NCBI GenBank assembly: GCA_946406115.1
Contig: OX291552.1
Span: 10,054,836-10,118,835 of the forward strand
Origin: Apoda limacodes
Taxonomy: Eukaryota > Arthropoda > Insecta > Lepidoptera > Limacodidae
Direction of reading: 5' to 3'
Length of the DNA: 64,000 bases
The notes beneath the pieces were generated by a model, which was not told where the DNA came from, ran no database searches, and saw only the letters and a program-made list of their open reading frames with translations. A program made the position numbers and the translations under genes. The first letter of the stretch is position 1; each line of letters opens with the position of its first letter. Below are positions 10,087 through 23,653 of this stretch, one piece after another.

Positions 10087-11931
10087 AGCTAATAATAATA
10101 GTACTACACAGTAAAGTACCTTAATTAACTGATAAAAGTAGTTAAAAAATATTGTAGTAATCACCAGTATATTCATTTGTATAAGAAAGAAGTAGGTCAA
10201 GCTCCAAGATTAGGTGTATTTGTTTGCATTTAACCTTTGTTTAGCTTAAAGATTGTTTGGTATGGACAAAATTAATTGGGGCTTTGGAATGTTGGCCTGT
10301 ATCCAAAGATGGTGTGAGGAATCCTCCCGCATCCCGAATTGCGGTGATTCACTTACCAATATCGGTTTCATTGAAGATCCAAAGTACTATAAATTATCCG
10401 AGAAAATTATGGTTTTACTTAAGAATATGAACTTGATACTTAAGGTTAAATGTCATCTAAACAGTCATTATTTTTGACCAGGGTGGTTTATTCTGTCTAG
10501 ATGTGATACATGGCCTACCTGCGGGCACAAACTAGGCCCTAAAGAAAATTTTAATATCAAATGTGTTTGGTGCCACGCCTCAACCAAACAAAGTTCTATC
10601 CAGAAAAAACTATGTATCTACTTTACACGACTTCATCGGTTAAGCGAATGTTGAATCTCGGCAGAGCGAAATCAGAAGTAGCTACCAAATTATTTGAAGG
10701 CGCTGCAACTTTTCAACCTTAATGAGCTCCTTGGGTAAACTGGGCTGCACTGAAGCCCAATGTCTTATAAAATTGTTGGCTCAAGCAGTGTTATTATGAC
10801 AAAAATAAAACACTCGAGAGGTGTCGTAGAACACCCGGTTGGAACGATGTTCTTTTTGCTATATATTATGTACTAGCTTAGTAATAAACTTTCGGTGCAT
10901 TAATTAGATTCACACTTGACGTTTTTCGAATAAAGTCGGTTAAGGCTGGCATACTATCCGCACTGGCCGCATACTACGAGAAACTCCGAGTTACACTCCA
11001 TTTTTTTTACGAGGAAGTTGCTTTACCCTTCTCTAATAAACTAATAATCGATCTCCATACCAAAGATTATCAAAAGATGCTCAGAAGTTCTGCCAAATTT
11101 GGTTAAAACTGCTCTCTCTCTGCGTTATTTTCAAAATTACCCTAAAGGGGTAAAACAAGAGCTTTGAAGTTTGTATCCGCCAATTTTGAAGGTACTTATT
11201 TTTTTTAACTTTGCTGCAAATTTTTGACATTCGACTTCAAGAAGAATAAAACTATTAGCTCAATATTCCATGAAAACTTATTTTTAATTTTAAGTAGGTT
11301 TCTAAAGGCGTGTAATGTGTTTTAATATTTTTGAAGTCGGTTTAAAATAGTTTGTGATTTCGCCGATTTCCTCTTCACAATCTAGGTATTTATTTAATGT
11401 GGTGCAGGCGAACAATTAGATAGTCCATTGTATAATTGGTTTGGTAAAATCCAGTTATAACTACCTTATACGACCAGAAATTGTTATCAGTGTCGAATTA
11501 TATTCGTGTAGCTACTAAAGTCAGACTTTGTGATGTCATGGTTGTATTGATAAATAGGTAGATACCTACCGTTATGCGTCAGTCAGAGGGTTTCTAATTG
11601 TTTGTTAAATTGGTTACTTATTTGTTTTTATTTTATAATGAACAAGCATTGTTCTGCGAGTTTGTCTGCGTGGACTTTTGAAAAAAAAAGAAAGCTTTTA
11701 CCTGTTTTACATACAAAAATATTTTTATACAAATTTTCACACCTGTCTTGTCGTCAAGGGAATAATTTTTCAAAAACGGTTATACGCGAGCTAGACCTAG
11801 ACCTAGCGGTTTGGGCTGTGCGTTGATATGTCATTGAATCAGTTGGTCAAACAAGTTCTTCTTTTATATATATACAGAATAGCGGTCCAGGCGAACGATG
11901 TTTTGATTTAGTCACGTATGACAAGCTACCA
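10087..11931. other. Non-coding, decayed repeat material
   Basis: A 74-codon plus frame at 10253-10477 (DKINWGFGMLACIQRWCEES) has no family I recognise. The segment 10905-11000 (cacttgacgtttttcg, gtcggtt) resembles the Helitron-like family. The rest is anonymous. Confidence 0.35.
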
Positions 11932-12104
11932 GCGGCTCGATTCCGTAAAATGATTGCTAACAATTCTCGTTTGAAATCCATAGAAACAAGATGTACATTG
12001 CGCATTTGAAATTACGTATGAAATTCATCGATTGTCGCGAAACCGCAAAGTATATCTTATTTCTTTCAAAAAAGGTTAGCAATCTCTTTACGGAATCGAT
12101 CCGC
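11932..12104. mobile_element. 173-bp MITE with about 30-bp terminal inverted repeats
   Basis: The left end gcggctcgattccgtaaaat pairs with the right end tttacggaatcgatccgc, extending inward through gattgctaac on both sides with about three mismatches. The interior matches 6660-6760. No target duplication is evident. Confidence 0.75.
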
Positions 12105-12490
12105 AGATCACATACTTGAACCCGAATACTTAATCGATTGAAAATTTGTAGCTTATTGTTAGTAAATTTATAGTGTGTAGTCAATAGATTCCAAAAAATT
12201 GTTAATAACACATCGGCCAATTCATTTGGATGGAACGCATAGTGCTTTTATTCATTCATTTCATGTAGGTACGTAGTATGTATGTATCAATATCAAAACC
12301 AATTAGAGATTCCAAATTTACATATGTTACTAACATTTATACAAAATCCTTATTCATGAAATCCTGAGCGATAAAGCGTTATCAATGTAACAATATCGTT
12401 AAAAATATAATTAACCTTCACGTTATCAACAAAACACTAAATTGCACCTATAAAACACCGACTGATTCGAAATCAAAATAATAATCTTTC

Positions 12491-12905
12491 AAGTGAGAGT
12501 CGGACTGACGCACCGTGGATGAACACAAACAGCAAAAAAAGTGCCTCGCGCCGGTCACCCATTCAATGTCCGACCAAGCCCGACGTTGCTCTACTTCGTA
12601 TATCGCTTCCAAAGTTCCGATAAACAAAAGTTGCTGGGTCGCCTACGAGTATGTTTCTCTTAATAATCTGGACTATTGTCGCTAGATGGCTTACATGGTA
12701 AATTCTAATATTAATAACTCGAGCCCCTCTCACAAATGACCAGATTTATTATTTCTCCGTTGGCACCCTTTTTTTATGGAACCCAAATAAAAATCAATTG
12801 CCACATGTATGTAGGAGTATACTTGAGATGAGATTTTTTTTTGTTGTGTTCGTATTTGTCAGAACAAGGTTTGTATGAGGAAGAGTTGGACTCGCGCACT
12901 AAGGT
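12491..12905 (+). repeat. Decayed 'gggttccgta' family copy
   Basis: It contains gagagtcggactgacgcacc, cccgacgttgctctacttcg, gtttctcttaataat and ttggcacccttttttt, and ends near gttggactcgcgcact. The same order appears at 32165-32712 and, in part, at 5059-5675. Confidence 0.55.
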
Positions 12906-13092
12906 TAATCATTCATCCAATTTTAATTATATTTTGGTAAGTTGTTGTGCACACGCCAGGAAAGGTTTCTGAATTAATAAATTAATATATAAAATATTAA
13001 AGAAATATAACATAATAGGTTTTTTCTTATTTAAGCTTAAATCATATCATAATTTTTAAACTTCTCTCGAGGATAGTTATGATCCGAAAAAC

Positions 13093-13415
13093 GAAATCGC
13101 TAAATTTGCGTTTTCTTTACGTTTCGACACCTGGAGAATCGTTTGCCATCATTTTAAAGTGATGTCTGTGTATGCGCTAGTGTGTGCGTATATGCATGTA
13201 TTTTAGTTAGCTTTTTTGACCCAATTGACCAAATTCTCTCGTGATTAATCGATACGCCACGTCATGACTTAGATGACTGACATGACTGAAAAGAATTTGA
13301 GCAAAATCGGTCCAGTGGTTTGTTTTTTATTGCTAAAAACTGTTTCTTAAGCAACAAATAGTCAAAAGAGAAGTTGCTTGTGCGGTACTTTTTACCAAAC
13401 TAATTTTCTTGATTG
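13093..13415 (+). repeat. Diverged third copy of the foldback arm
   Basis: From atcgctaaatttgcgttttc through gatgtctgtg and aaaatcggtccagtggttt to gaagttgcttgtgcggtac it follows 2580-2875 with many changes and an inserted gtatgcgctagtgtg-type stretch. Confidence 0.8.
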
Positions 13416-14032
13416 CAAGTTCACAAAATAAGACAATTAAGAAAAAACAGTGTATACATAAATAGGTACCTTTAATGGTAATTGTTTTACAAAAAATCTG
13501 TTCACAAGTTATCCATAAATAAGTCTCTTACCTACGAGGGATAGTACCTATAAGTTTGAATAAAAATTGGTTTGATAACCGCAATAATTATCATACTACG
13601 GAACCCTAAATTTATGCGTGTCCGCACTTGACTGGCTTTTTTTAAAAAAAACGTAAATACGTTGCTCTGGCCTTAAAATAGGAAATTCAGTATGTATATG
13701 TCGCAGGCAAATCGTAAATTCAGCCGATTCATAATATGCCTAGGCAGATCGTAAAGTATGGAAACGAAAAGAAACTTAAATCGCACTGTATAAGTCATGT
13801 ATGTTAGGTTAGGTTCAGTTTCTCTTTTGTAAACGTAGATGCGGAGCGAGCGAAGCGTTCCAGCCAAGCTTCATTTAATAATCTGTTCAGTTATATGATA
13901 ATTTCTATTCCATATTTTACGATCTGCATAGGTATATTGTGAATCGGCGGATTATACGATTTGCCTGCAACATATATATTATAAATATATCTAATACCTT
14001 TAAACTAGCAAATCTTGTATATATATATATAT

Positions 14033-14213
14033 ATAATCTGAATCTCGGAAACGGGTCCAACGATTTTCATGAAATTTAGTATGCAGGAGCTTTCGGAGAT
14101 GATAAATCGATCTAACTAGGTTAGGCTGGCGTTGTTTGAAAAAAAACAACTAATAATAATACCTGTAATAATACCTACTAATAATATAGTACCTGGTCCT
14201 CCAGGTACTATAT
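14033..14213 (+). repeat. 'gaatctcggaaacgg' family copy
   Basis: It begins aatctgaatctcggaaac, runs through tcgatctaactaggtt, and ends ggtcctccaggtac at about 14195-14208. The middle is shortened compared with 30190-30450. Confidence 0.7.
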
Positions 14214-15280
14214 ATTAACCTGGATATACGACTACTTCGATTTGTCATCCAATAGCTCCTCCATTTCGATTATCTTACACGTAAAATATAATGGCTCAAA
14301 TAGTGGCCTAGTAGTTATAGCCTTGCGTTCTAAGTGGCACCCAGGGGCATTGCAATCGATTTATTCAATCGATCGAATATTTCTAAATCCTTCGAAACAC
14401 CACTAGTCTCAAAAGGGATTTAAAAGACATTATGATTGTGTTCCGCACAAGCAATGCGTATTAGAAACTTGTTTCGTATTGATGTAGCAGATGTCTTACA
14501 ATTCGTCATTGATTTGCCTTTCAGACGAATCGTTCCGTGATTTGTTTTTGTGTTTATTTATTTTCTTTATGATTTTGTTTTAAAATGCAAGTACATAGTC
14601 AATAAAATGTTTATCGCTCGAGGTCGTGGAACTTGCGTAGCGGTCGTGTGTTGTGGTGCAGAACCATAATGCACGAGGCGACACGGTAACTAACTGAATC
14701 AAGGTTCAACTGGATTAAATTGAATTTGTAGTGGTAATTGTCATCTGGTTTGAAGAAGAATTTAATTCTAAGGTCGTCCGAATGAAATTTGAGCGAATGG
14801 ACGATTTCATTATAACAAATTCAGAATGAAATGATGTAAACTTTGCTTTTGAATACTCCCCAATAATAAAACAGTTGAAACTGCTCTTCGAACAAACGTG
14901 GACATTTCAGAATTCTTCTGATAATTTCTGATTTTCCACATTTGTAACTTTCTCGTTTTTACGTATTTTATCGAATCGAATATAGTATTATATTTTTGCT
15001 GTTGACTAAACGGCTACTTATAAGAACTATAGTAATTTCATTGGCAAATGTTTAAAATTATGTATTAACTATATTAAACTAGTTTATAGTTATGATTTTG
15101 TTTTTGAATTTTTTTTTATTCAGCTGACGAGTACCTTAAAAAAAAAAAAAATTTTTAGGTATGACCTTTTTTATAGTTTTGTTTTCACTCTTAAATATTT
15201 GTAGATGATAGTTTTCCTATGATTTTAGATTTTTTTATTAATTCTGTGTATATAAAGAAGAAACTGACTAATTCAAATCA
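14214..15280. other. No recognisable feature
   Basis: AT-rich sequence with short frames only. A small GC-richer patch at 14615-14690 (aggtcgtggaacttgcg) has no supported function. Confidence 0.4.
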
Positions 15281-15370
15281 AATCAAACTTCATTCAAATA
15301 GGTTTCTAAGAACACTTTTGAATCGTCAATACAATGTATACAATGTTAATTTATGCCAAAAAGAGCTGGA
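15281..15370 (-). repeat. LINE 3' tail, antisense
   Basis: The minus strand reads tggcataaattaacattgta, acaatgtattgac, gtgttcttagaaaccta and tttgaa, ending in a ttgatttgatttg-type tail. The same tail occurs in the sense direction at 61150-61252. Confidence 0.75.
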
Positions 15371-16639
15371 TTCAATGATATATCAACGTACAGCCTAAAC
15401 CGCTAGAATTAAGAACTTGACATTTGGTATGTGGGCTCCTTACGTAACGTAGGGCTCCACTAAGAAAGGATTTTGCAAAATCTATTCCCTAAAGGCGTAA
15501 ATTGGGGGTTGGAAGTTTGTATGAAATTAGTATTTGGCTTTGTGATTGAAAATTAGATTTACCTGTTTTTGACCGCTTTTGAATAATCATTCCCTAGGGG
15601 CAAAACGTGGGATGAAAATTCCGATATTTTTGTAGGTTAAACCATTGACATTTAAAGCTTTCTTTCTCCAAAAGTCCACGCGGGCGAAGTCGCGTGAAAA
15701 TGCTTGTGTATATTTATAAACATATATATGAATATCAATATAAAGTGTAGCTGTAAATAATGTTCGAACAATAAACTCGTTAAAAAACTTTCATAAAAGA
15801 TTATCTTCAAAACAAAATGTTATTGAAATGTTATTCTGGAATTTTTTCTTAATCTATGGAACAGATAAGGTTTACTGACAAAATTCAAAAGTTGAGCAAT
15901 CATTATAAAATATTAAACCAGTATCCATGCGTTTGATTTACAATGGAAGTTTTCTTAATCCGTCGTTATCTTTTATTTTGATAACTCTTTTAATCCAAGC
16001 AAAGAGTAAGTGCTAACAAAATGTATTGAGTAATGTTAGGTGCGTTACGCACCGTGAAGAATATAGGTAGGTATGCCGCATCAATATTGATTATGATGAA
16101 ACTAGGGTTGGCATAATAACTGAAACGCTAAAGACCTAGATAAAAGCTATTTGATTTCATTGGCTAGCGCAAAAGGAGTCACAGATATCGGCTAGTCTAA
16201 AGAAATAGATACCACGCACTAGTTACATGTATATAAATTCTTTCTTGAAAAAAAATGGTTGCTGGCTGACTAATACTCCCGGTAACAATGTTAACATTTA
16301 ACATTATTTGGCTCACAATCGCTCTTCGTGCCTGGTTTTAGGAGGCAAACAATCTAGTGCTATTCCGTTTCAGGTTTCTGTTAATTAATTTTTATGTAGA
16401 GAACCGGTAAAATCAGATTTATTCTCAATGCAAGGACAAAATTTTTGATATTGTTATTCCCCGGAATACATAGTTTCGAATTATATATTAATCTATTTCC
16501 ATTTCTTTATTTTCTCGATGACAGTTCTAATTTGATAGTTGTAGTGTTGTGACCAAATAAGTAATGATATCGATCGCATATATTAATAATGTTTTGAACA
16601 AAGACAAATACAACAAAATATTGAAATATATTTTTTCAA
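15371..16639. other. No recognisable gene
   Basis: A segment near 15655-15705 (tccacgcgggcgaagtcgcg) looks like the 3' end of a Helitron-like or related repeat. The rest is anonymous and AT-rich. Confidence 0.4.
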
Positions 16640-18150
16640 GGTGGGAACACTCAATGGCCCACCGCCATGTTGTGTTTGTTTTAATCTGTCACTCGCAACA
16701 AGACGGTCGTGCTATATAGTCACTACATTTCTGTTCGTTGAGTTTTTTCACATTATCCATACGTTACGTTTACTTTGTGTTCCTCCGTGTTGATTGCTGC
16801 CCAACTGTCAATTATCAAAATGCCTAAAGGATCTTTTCTGAAACGGCAGTTCTCGGTGATCAAGGTTCGTAATTACTTTGAAGCAGAGTATCAAAATGGT
16901 GGCCCGCCATTACCACTGTCGCAAGTGCCAGAGCGTGTTGCGGCCACATTAGGAATTAATGGACCTACTGCTTCAAAAATTACTACCGAAGCTTACGGTA
17001 CAAGCGGCATGCAAGAAAATCAGCTCCGTAAGCCGAAGAAAAAACGCCAACCACGTCGTGTGACGTCGGTTGACAACTTCGACACTGACGCTTTTCGCCG
17101 TCATATATATGACTATTACTTGCGCAAAGAAATTCCAACACTTAAAAAACTTGTTGTTTCTTTACGTGAATGTGGTTTGTTCCATGGCCAAAAATTGAAT
17201 TTTCTTATATAAAATTGGACAAACGTAAAAATTAGTGCGTTGCTATGGCTCGCTGCGAATTTTTTAGCGAAGCCAAAAAGATATCAAATTGGTCAAATGT
17301 TATTTTCACTGACGAGACTTGGTTAAATGCAAACCCACAGTATCTAAGAACTGCACTGACGACTGCATATGCCATGCAGGGTCTAGGAAAGAATTCGTGT
17401 CAGATGCTTTACTGGCCTTTAAATCCAAGAAAACAGTGGACTACCACGAAGAAATGAACGCGGAGATTTACGAAGGATGGTTTAAAGAAATGGTGCAATC
17501 TCTGGAAGAAATTACTATTAATAATTATTATGGACAACGCTACATATCACTCCAGACAAATTGATAAAACAAGGCCAATAAAAAACAAGAGATAATTGAC
17601 TGGCTCCAACGTCATGGCGAAAATTTGGATAATATTTTATTAAAAGTACAATTAGTGGATATTTTAAAATCGAAAAAAAGCCTCGCTGAAAGATATATTA
17701 CCGACGAAATAGCTGCCGAATGTGGTCATTGGGTTCTTCGACTTCCGCCGTATCATTTCCAGTACAATGCTATAGAACTAATATGGGCACAAATCAAAGG
17801 ACACACCGCTCGAAACAAAACCCATCCCCCTTTTCGATTTATTGAAAAATGCATGTGCGGAAGTAACTGCCGAACACTGGAAAAAAAATGTGAGAAGAAC
17901 CCAAAACATTATAGCATCGGATTAGGAAATTCATGTGGCATTCGATAATATAGAAGTACAGGAACTTATGATATCGAGTGACAGTGACGATTCATCAGAT
18001 TTTGATTAAAATAAATAAATAAAGAATCAAAATAATACAATTAAATTTTGTAATGAAATGTAATATTAGTTAATAAATTTGTACAAAATTATCCGGCAAT
18101 AGTTTAGTTTCTTACATTTTGAAAAAAAATATCGGGTCTGTTATCGTGTT
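16640..18150 (+). mobile_element. Decayed Tc1/mariner-type element
   Basis: This stretch surrounds a broken transposase gene. It includes about 180 bases of leader before the ATG at 16820 and a 3' tail with an aataaataaataaa run after 18009. I could not fix terminal inverted repeats. A weak pair (atattttttcaa near 16630 and ttgaaaaaaaatat near 18120) could be their remains. The limits given are approximate. Confidence 0.6.
16820..18009 (+). pseudogene. Broken transposase, DD~80E Tc1/mariner (Sailor-like)
   Basis: Cut-and-paste transposase relic. The first frame (16820-17212) starts MPKGSFLKRQ and holds the N-terminal DNA-binding part. A second frame has the first catalytic Asp in FTDETWLN (about 17306-17329). 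A third gives ICHAGS, LLAFKSKKTVDYHEEMN, and the second Asp in MDNATYH (about 17528-17548). After another frameshift near 17590 the frame reads LPPYHFQYNAIELIWAQ, with the catalytic Glu. A last shift gives an acidic tail, SSDSDDSSDFD, ending at TAA 18007-18009. At least four frame breaks, a stop, and an apparent internal loss after DETWLN make it non-functional. About 80 residues separate the second Asp and the Glu, instead of the usual 34-41 in Tc1/mariner. Confidence 0.85.
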
Positions 18151-21100
18151 ACGTTTATCGATAGCTCCATCCCTATCAGTTTCTCCGACTCTGCTATGAC
18201 CTTGTACGTGCGTAAGCGTCATATTTTTATTAAATAATGTATACATAATGTAAAAAAACGCTCGTTCAAGTTTCTACAGGAGCTGTTATCGAGAAAATAA
18301 AGAAATGAAATAGTATAGGTGTCCACGCAGACGTCACTCTGCACTTTACGTTGCTGCAATCCCCGACGCATCGATCGCCGGCGATATTCGTTACTTCGTT
18401 TCCTCTTGGGGTTCCTCCAGACTTTTTTCTTTTTGCTCGTTGACCCGGGAATTTCCGTTTCTAGATTTTCCGGTAATTCCCGGTCTTTGAAGTTTTATCA
18501 GTCTACGTCAAACCCATAACTTTTCGGTTTACCGTGCAACTGTATTCTTTACTTTTTTGTATTCCTAATTAGAAAATACAAGTCGATACCATCGAAGATT
18601 ACAGTTTAACAAAAATAAAGAGACTTCAACTTGCCTTATCAAACCTGCTTTAAAGCCTGTTGTCGTCTGTTTCAAGGCCATTCAAATCTTAAACAGGCTG
18701 TCGTTCGTGCTATCTTCGGTATTGTGTCGGTAGAGTTAATTTGGCTGTAGGTTTTTTTCGCCGCATTGTTGGCAGAATCAACAGCTGAACAATATTGTCT
18801 ATAGAAATTCTTCATCTGTCAAAAAAATATTTTGCTATTTTCGGTTTTAGCTTCGTTTACTTCGTTTGCCTAGTAGAGAACACTTCCAAGCGTTTATTGC
18901 GCTCTTTGCAACACCTGCGTGATACGTTAAGTGGCGTATATGGCGTCGTATGGCTTTTGATATTTCGTTCACCAAGCCGCGTGTATTCTGTCTTATCCGA
19001 TGAAGACTGCGATGTCATTTCGCTCAGTATTTTCATAAGATTGAAAATCTGATCTGAGTCATTTCCCATTTAATTTATGAGCTTTAAGGTACCTACTTTA
19101 CCATGACATGAATGTAGATCTGTACAACTTGACTCATCGTCATAGCGATGCAATTTTATAATTTGACATAAACAAGAGCGACAACTCAACCAGAGCGACA
19201 ACCCATGCCGAGGTTCCCCCCGCGGGGAGCCCTTGAGCGTTGGGCGCTATATGGACTGAGACTCCTTCAGAGTCTTGCCCCAAAAGTCCGGTGAAGCAGT
19301 AATAGCTGCATCAGCTAACTGCATTGACAGTTTAGAAAAATACATCAATAATTTATTTATAATTATAGATTGACACCGGCTGGTATGTCCATGGTTATGA
19401 AATGTAGACGAGAAATAGCTACGTTGTTAGCTTCTAATATACATGATTTACATATAAGTAGTATTAAGGAGACTATGGACCCCTCTAGCTTTAGTGCTAT
19501 GTCTTATAGTGATGATGTTATTAGCTGCTGCTCGGGATCGTCTTACATTTAGCTGGTTTTTTTTAACATTTTATTCTTTGTTAGATAATTCGCCATTATG
19601 CATATATGCTGCTAAAATTTCAGTCTGAAAGATAGAAGGCTATTGAAACAAAGAATCATTAAAATTGGTTCGTCCAGTCGAAAATTTTGAGGTTACAAAA
19701 ATAAAAAAATACAGTCGAATTAAGAACCTCCTCCTTTTTGAAGTCGGTTGTAAAAAAAGACAGACAGGAAAGGCTTATTGATTGGGCTCCAATGGCACCT
19801 TTTGGATACGGAACTCTAAAATTTAAAGTAATTCATTATCTATTCAACCTTATCTAAATCATGCTAAAAATGCATTGATGAAAATTATTACTTACACAGC
19901 GACTCGTCCCAATGAGCTTAAATGAGCGTTATTTAATTTTCATTTATCAAAACATCAATCAATAGTTGAACCGAAGATTATGTTTACCAAACTGATATTA
20001 GCACAAAGAGTGTGCATTGTGTAATCTTATCGTACACGTAATGTGCCGGAGCCTGAATCACACAAACATACACAAGGCTGATATCACACCATACCATGTT
20101 GTCGACAGGTACTCGGTGGTCGTCTCGACCCGGGCCCGCTACCACGGACATAATTCTCGACACTGCAACACCTTTTACTACTAATTTTAACGAGGTATTT
20201 TTTTCATTTGTGTATTTGTTAAGTTTTATTTCTTTTTTGCAGATTTATTTGTAACATTGTGCATAGGTTAACCTTGATTTTGGTCAGGTTTTCCGTTTGA
20301 TTTTATGCATTCATGTGCTCCGAGCTCCGATACGGTTGTGGAAAATTTTTAGTAGTGTTGCGTTGCTATAGATTGTTATCGAATTTATTGAACTTTATGT
20401 GAATTGTTCTTCTTTTATATTTTTTATCTTCTAATTTTATTCTTTTGTAAGATATTATTACACTTCTCTAATTGCTGCATGGTTTTGATATCCGAGAACT
20501 TTTTCTCGAGTATAACTTTTCCGTTTATTAAAACTTTATCTCGTTTATTTTTAAGTACATAATTTTATAAAAATCGATTTATCTAACCACACACAGATTT
20601 TTTAAATATCTATATTTGTATTTTCAGAAAATATAAGTAATATTGTCTTTATTTCCTTTTTACAGTACCTAAGAATAGAATAGTTATTTTCACCTCTCTA
20701 GCACCAAAAGGATGGTCAATCATCGCGTTTTTTTTTTCAGTATCGTAAAATTTCAAAAGGTATTCAAAAGTTGCATTACTTTGATTCACGCTCGCAGCAA
20801 AAATCGATTTTGCCCACTGTTTTTGAACAGCAAAACCACCGTTTTGGTGCTGGAGATGTGAAAATACAATTTAACATACACAAGTAGTAGGAGTATTGCG
20901 TTCTTAAAGGGAGCCTATTAAGCCCATTATTGTCAATTATTCGTATGATTCAAGTGATGTAATAAAACGAATGTGTTACAATATTCTTAAAGATGCGAAT
21001 ATAAATGTAAATTGAAGATATAATGAAATCAAGACATTTTGAAAATGTAAGTAGCAATTGAAGCTTGCCTAAAATATGATGGTGAAAATTTCAAAAACTA

Positions 21101-21832
21101 CACAATCAGGAGACTACTACTAAAATAAATAATTGAAAAATGTTAACTAATTTCTAACGTACTTATAATGATAAGACACTACTGATTTGGAAAGTTCATG
21201 TATAATTTTTCAAGAAAACTAAATGATCTTATGTTTGTCTTACGTCTCTAAAAAAGCTGATGTGGCATATAATGAATGTTTAAGAATTCTGCAGTATGGG
21301 TCTTGATGAATTAATTGCGTTGATATCAGTCATTATTACAAAATACGAAATAAATGCAAATGCAAATGGACACGCTTTCAAAAATGTTAACAGAGGAATG
21401 TATTGTCAATACATGGAAATATAAATAGTATGCAGATTAGAAGAATACCAAATTAGCAATAGAAGTCTTTAATATCTATTTATATTTATCTATATATCGT
21501 AACCCTGCAGTGAAAACTCGAAATGCATTAGGACGTCCATACACAATTACGAGGTTTTCAATGCAGTACGACGGTATATATAAATAAATACCTATTTCCC
21601 TTGGTCACGCCAAAACTTCCGAACGACTGCACCAAATTGGATAATATTTTTTTTGTTGTTTGTTTTTTTTATACCATGGCCTGGTGGTTGTTGTTGTTAG
21701 GGCAAGGTTTGTCAAGTGTGAGTCAGACTCGCGCACTAATGGTAAACCTATCATAATGAAATTTTAATGAAAAGTTGTGTACACGACGGGAATGGTTTCT
21801 GAAAAAGAAAGACGATTTTGCTGACTCAATCC
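18151..21832. other. Non-coding; scattered repeat fragments
   Basis: 18350-18530 holds a GC-richer decayed repeat (ttctttttgctcgttgacc) related to 60590-60850. A minus frame at 18857-19069 (MGNDSDQIFNLMKILSEM) and a plus frame at 19370-19552 match nothing I know. 19617-19822 is a 'gggttccgta' family piece ending atacggaactctaaaa. The rest shows no feature. Confidence 0.4.
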
Positions 21833-22053
21833 ATACTAATATTATAAATGCGAAAGTAACTCTGGTACCTCTTCATGCTTAAACCGATTAAAATGAAATT
21901 TGGTATGGAGATAGTTTGAATCCTAGGAAAGGACACAGGCTACTTGAAAAAGTCAAGTGTGAGTCGGTTTTTTTCTATAATTGAGGAGTTGCCGTTGAAA
22001 TCCTACACCGATAACAAAATTTAGAGCGGGTGGAACCGCGGGCAAAAGCTGGT
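21833..22053 (+). repeat. Helitron-like short repeat, best full copy
   Basis: It runs from ccatactaatattataaatg through gcgaaagtaactctgg, tatggagatagtttgaa and gaggagttgccgttgaaa to gtggaaccgcgggcaaaagc at its end. The GC-rich end followed by an agctggt (agctagt-type) terminus fits a Helitron-like 3' end. There are partial copies at 317-380, 3765-3968, 30819-30940 and 33414-33671. Confidence 0.7.
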
Positions 22054-22213
22054 CAAATATAAATGGCTTAACAGACTTTAACGAAATTTTGAGCACAACT
22101 TATTTTGTCCCGGTTAACCTAATCACATCACACACAGGACACAGGATACTTTTTGTCCCGATTAATAGGTCGAAGTCAAACAACGACGACTGACTGACTG
22201 ACTGGCTGAATGA

Positions 22214-22316
22214 TTAACGTCGAACCGAAAATAAAAAAACTAAGTTAATTAGTTGATTAATTCGTTAACGTCGAACCGAAAATAATTAAACTTAGCTAAT
22301 TGTTTGATTAATTCAT
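22214..22316 (+). repeat. 51-bp tandem duplication
   Basis: The segment ttaacgtcgaaccgaaaata starts at 22214 and again at 22265, each followed by a diverged aattagttgattaattc stretch. Confidence 0.85.
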
Positions 22317-23570
22317 TAAATCCGAACAGAATCTTATGAACCTGTTAATGAAATGAAGTTTTGGCAGATTTCTTGTGTGATTTAAGCACCTAGTGTGAAA
22401 GGATTACAAACAAATTGAATTGATATTTGGTGTTATGGTTAAACATAAAAAAAAATCCCCCTTTTCAAGTATGTTATCTATTTAACGTAGTATATAGGCA
22501 TGTGTATAGTCATATTTTTTATTTGTAACTTATAAGTATCTGTTCCTATAACTGTTGCTCTACCAAAGGGTTGCCTTGTAGTGATCGCTTATTGTTATTA
22601 GCAATAAGGCCACTTATTATATAGTGTCTTTTAGATTTACTTTGTAATTTTTATGTTATTTAATTTTGCAGTAAAGAGAATTAATTAATTAATTCATTAT
22701 CTTAATCGTTGATGTTAAGTAACTGATCAACGCACAGCCCAAATCAGTGGGTCTGGATATTTATAATGTAAGTTTTCTATTCAATGGGATTTTTCAATAT
22801 TCAACACTCAAAGGGGATATTTATATGCGATAGGAAAAGTTTATTAAGGTATATATATATTTAGGTTATTTAAAAACATAAAAGGCAAAAAATTCTACTT
22901 ACTTTTTGTGTGTTTTACATTCTGGTGCAGTAGCCAAGTCAAAAGCCAGCACAGTTTCTCAAGTTTGATTATAGGTTATTTAATTACCTATACAATTTTT
23001 TATTGAATTTAATGGTTAATAAATATTCCATATTGTAGAGTCAATTATTGTAGTGTTATCAACATAACCACCACATTTATCTGCTTTTTATAACTCTATC
23101 ACCGTTTTATGAGAAATTATCTTTGGGGAATCTCTTGCTGACCTAACAATAAGTAGAAAGAACATAATGTAATTTGTTGTACGCTAGAGTTTTATATAGC
23201 AAAAGATCGCTTTCAACAAAAGCCATTGTTTATATATCAGTTATATTAAATTCCTAATCTTTGTTAGAGCAGCAAACAATGACCGTTGTTGTACATTCTA
23301 ACATTATATCTAAATGCGTAGTAAAGTCAATATCAATTTCATTGTTATGTTTAACTATTATAGGCTGTTTTCAATGTCTTGTCGTAATATTTAAACTTTG
23401 TTTGAGGTCAAACAGGGTTCATTCACTGGAAGTGGTTGAACAGGTAACAGGCAATCAGGAGCGCTTGAGAGTCGAGAGGCAGGAGAGGTGAACCCCTTTT
23501 CGTCATGTCTCCAGCTATGTATGGCGATACAGTGCTGGTAACTCCCGCTGCTCTGCCCGGGCTGTACCTT
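22317..23570. other. No recognisable feature
   Basis: AT-rich sequence upstream of the candidate promoter, with short frames only. Confidence 0.35.
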
Positions 23571-23653
23571 TGACAGTGTGTGGAGCTATCCGTATAGACG
23601 CAGCGACGCACACAGCCGAGCCGCGCAACATCGATTTTCCGTGCGCTCGTCTC

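Noticed and set aside
18857..19069. Small minus-strand gene (MGNDSDQIFN...)
   Set aside because: 70 codons, no known similarity, no splice or promoter support.
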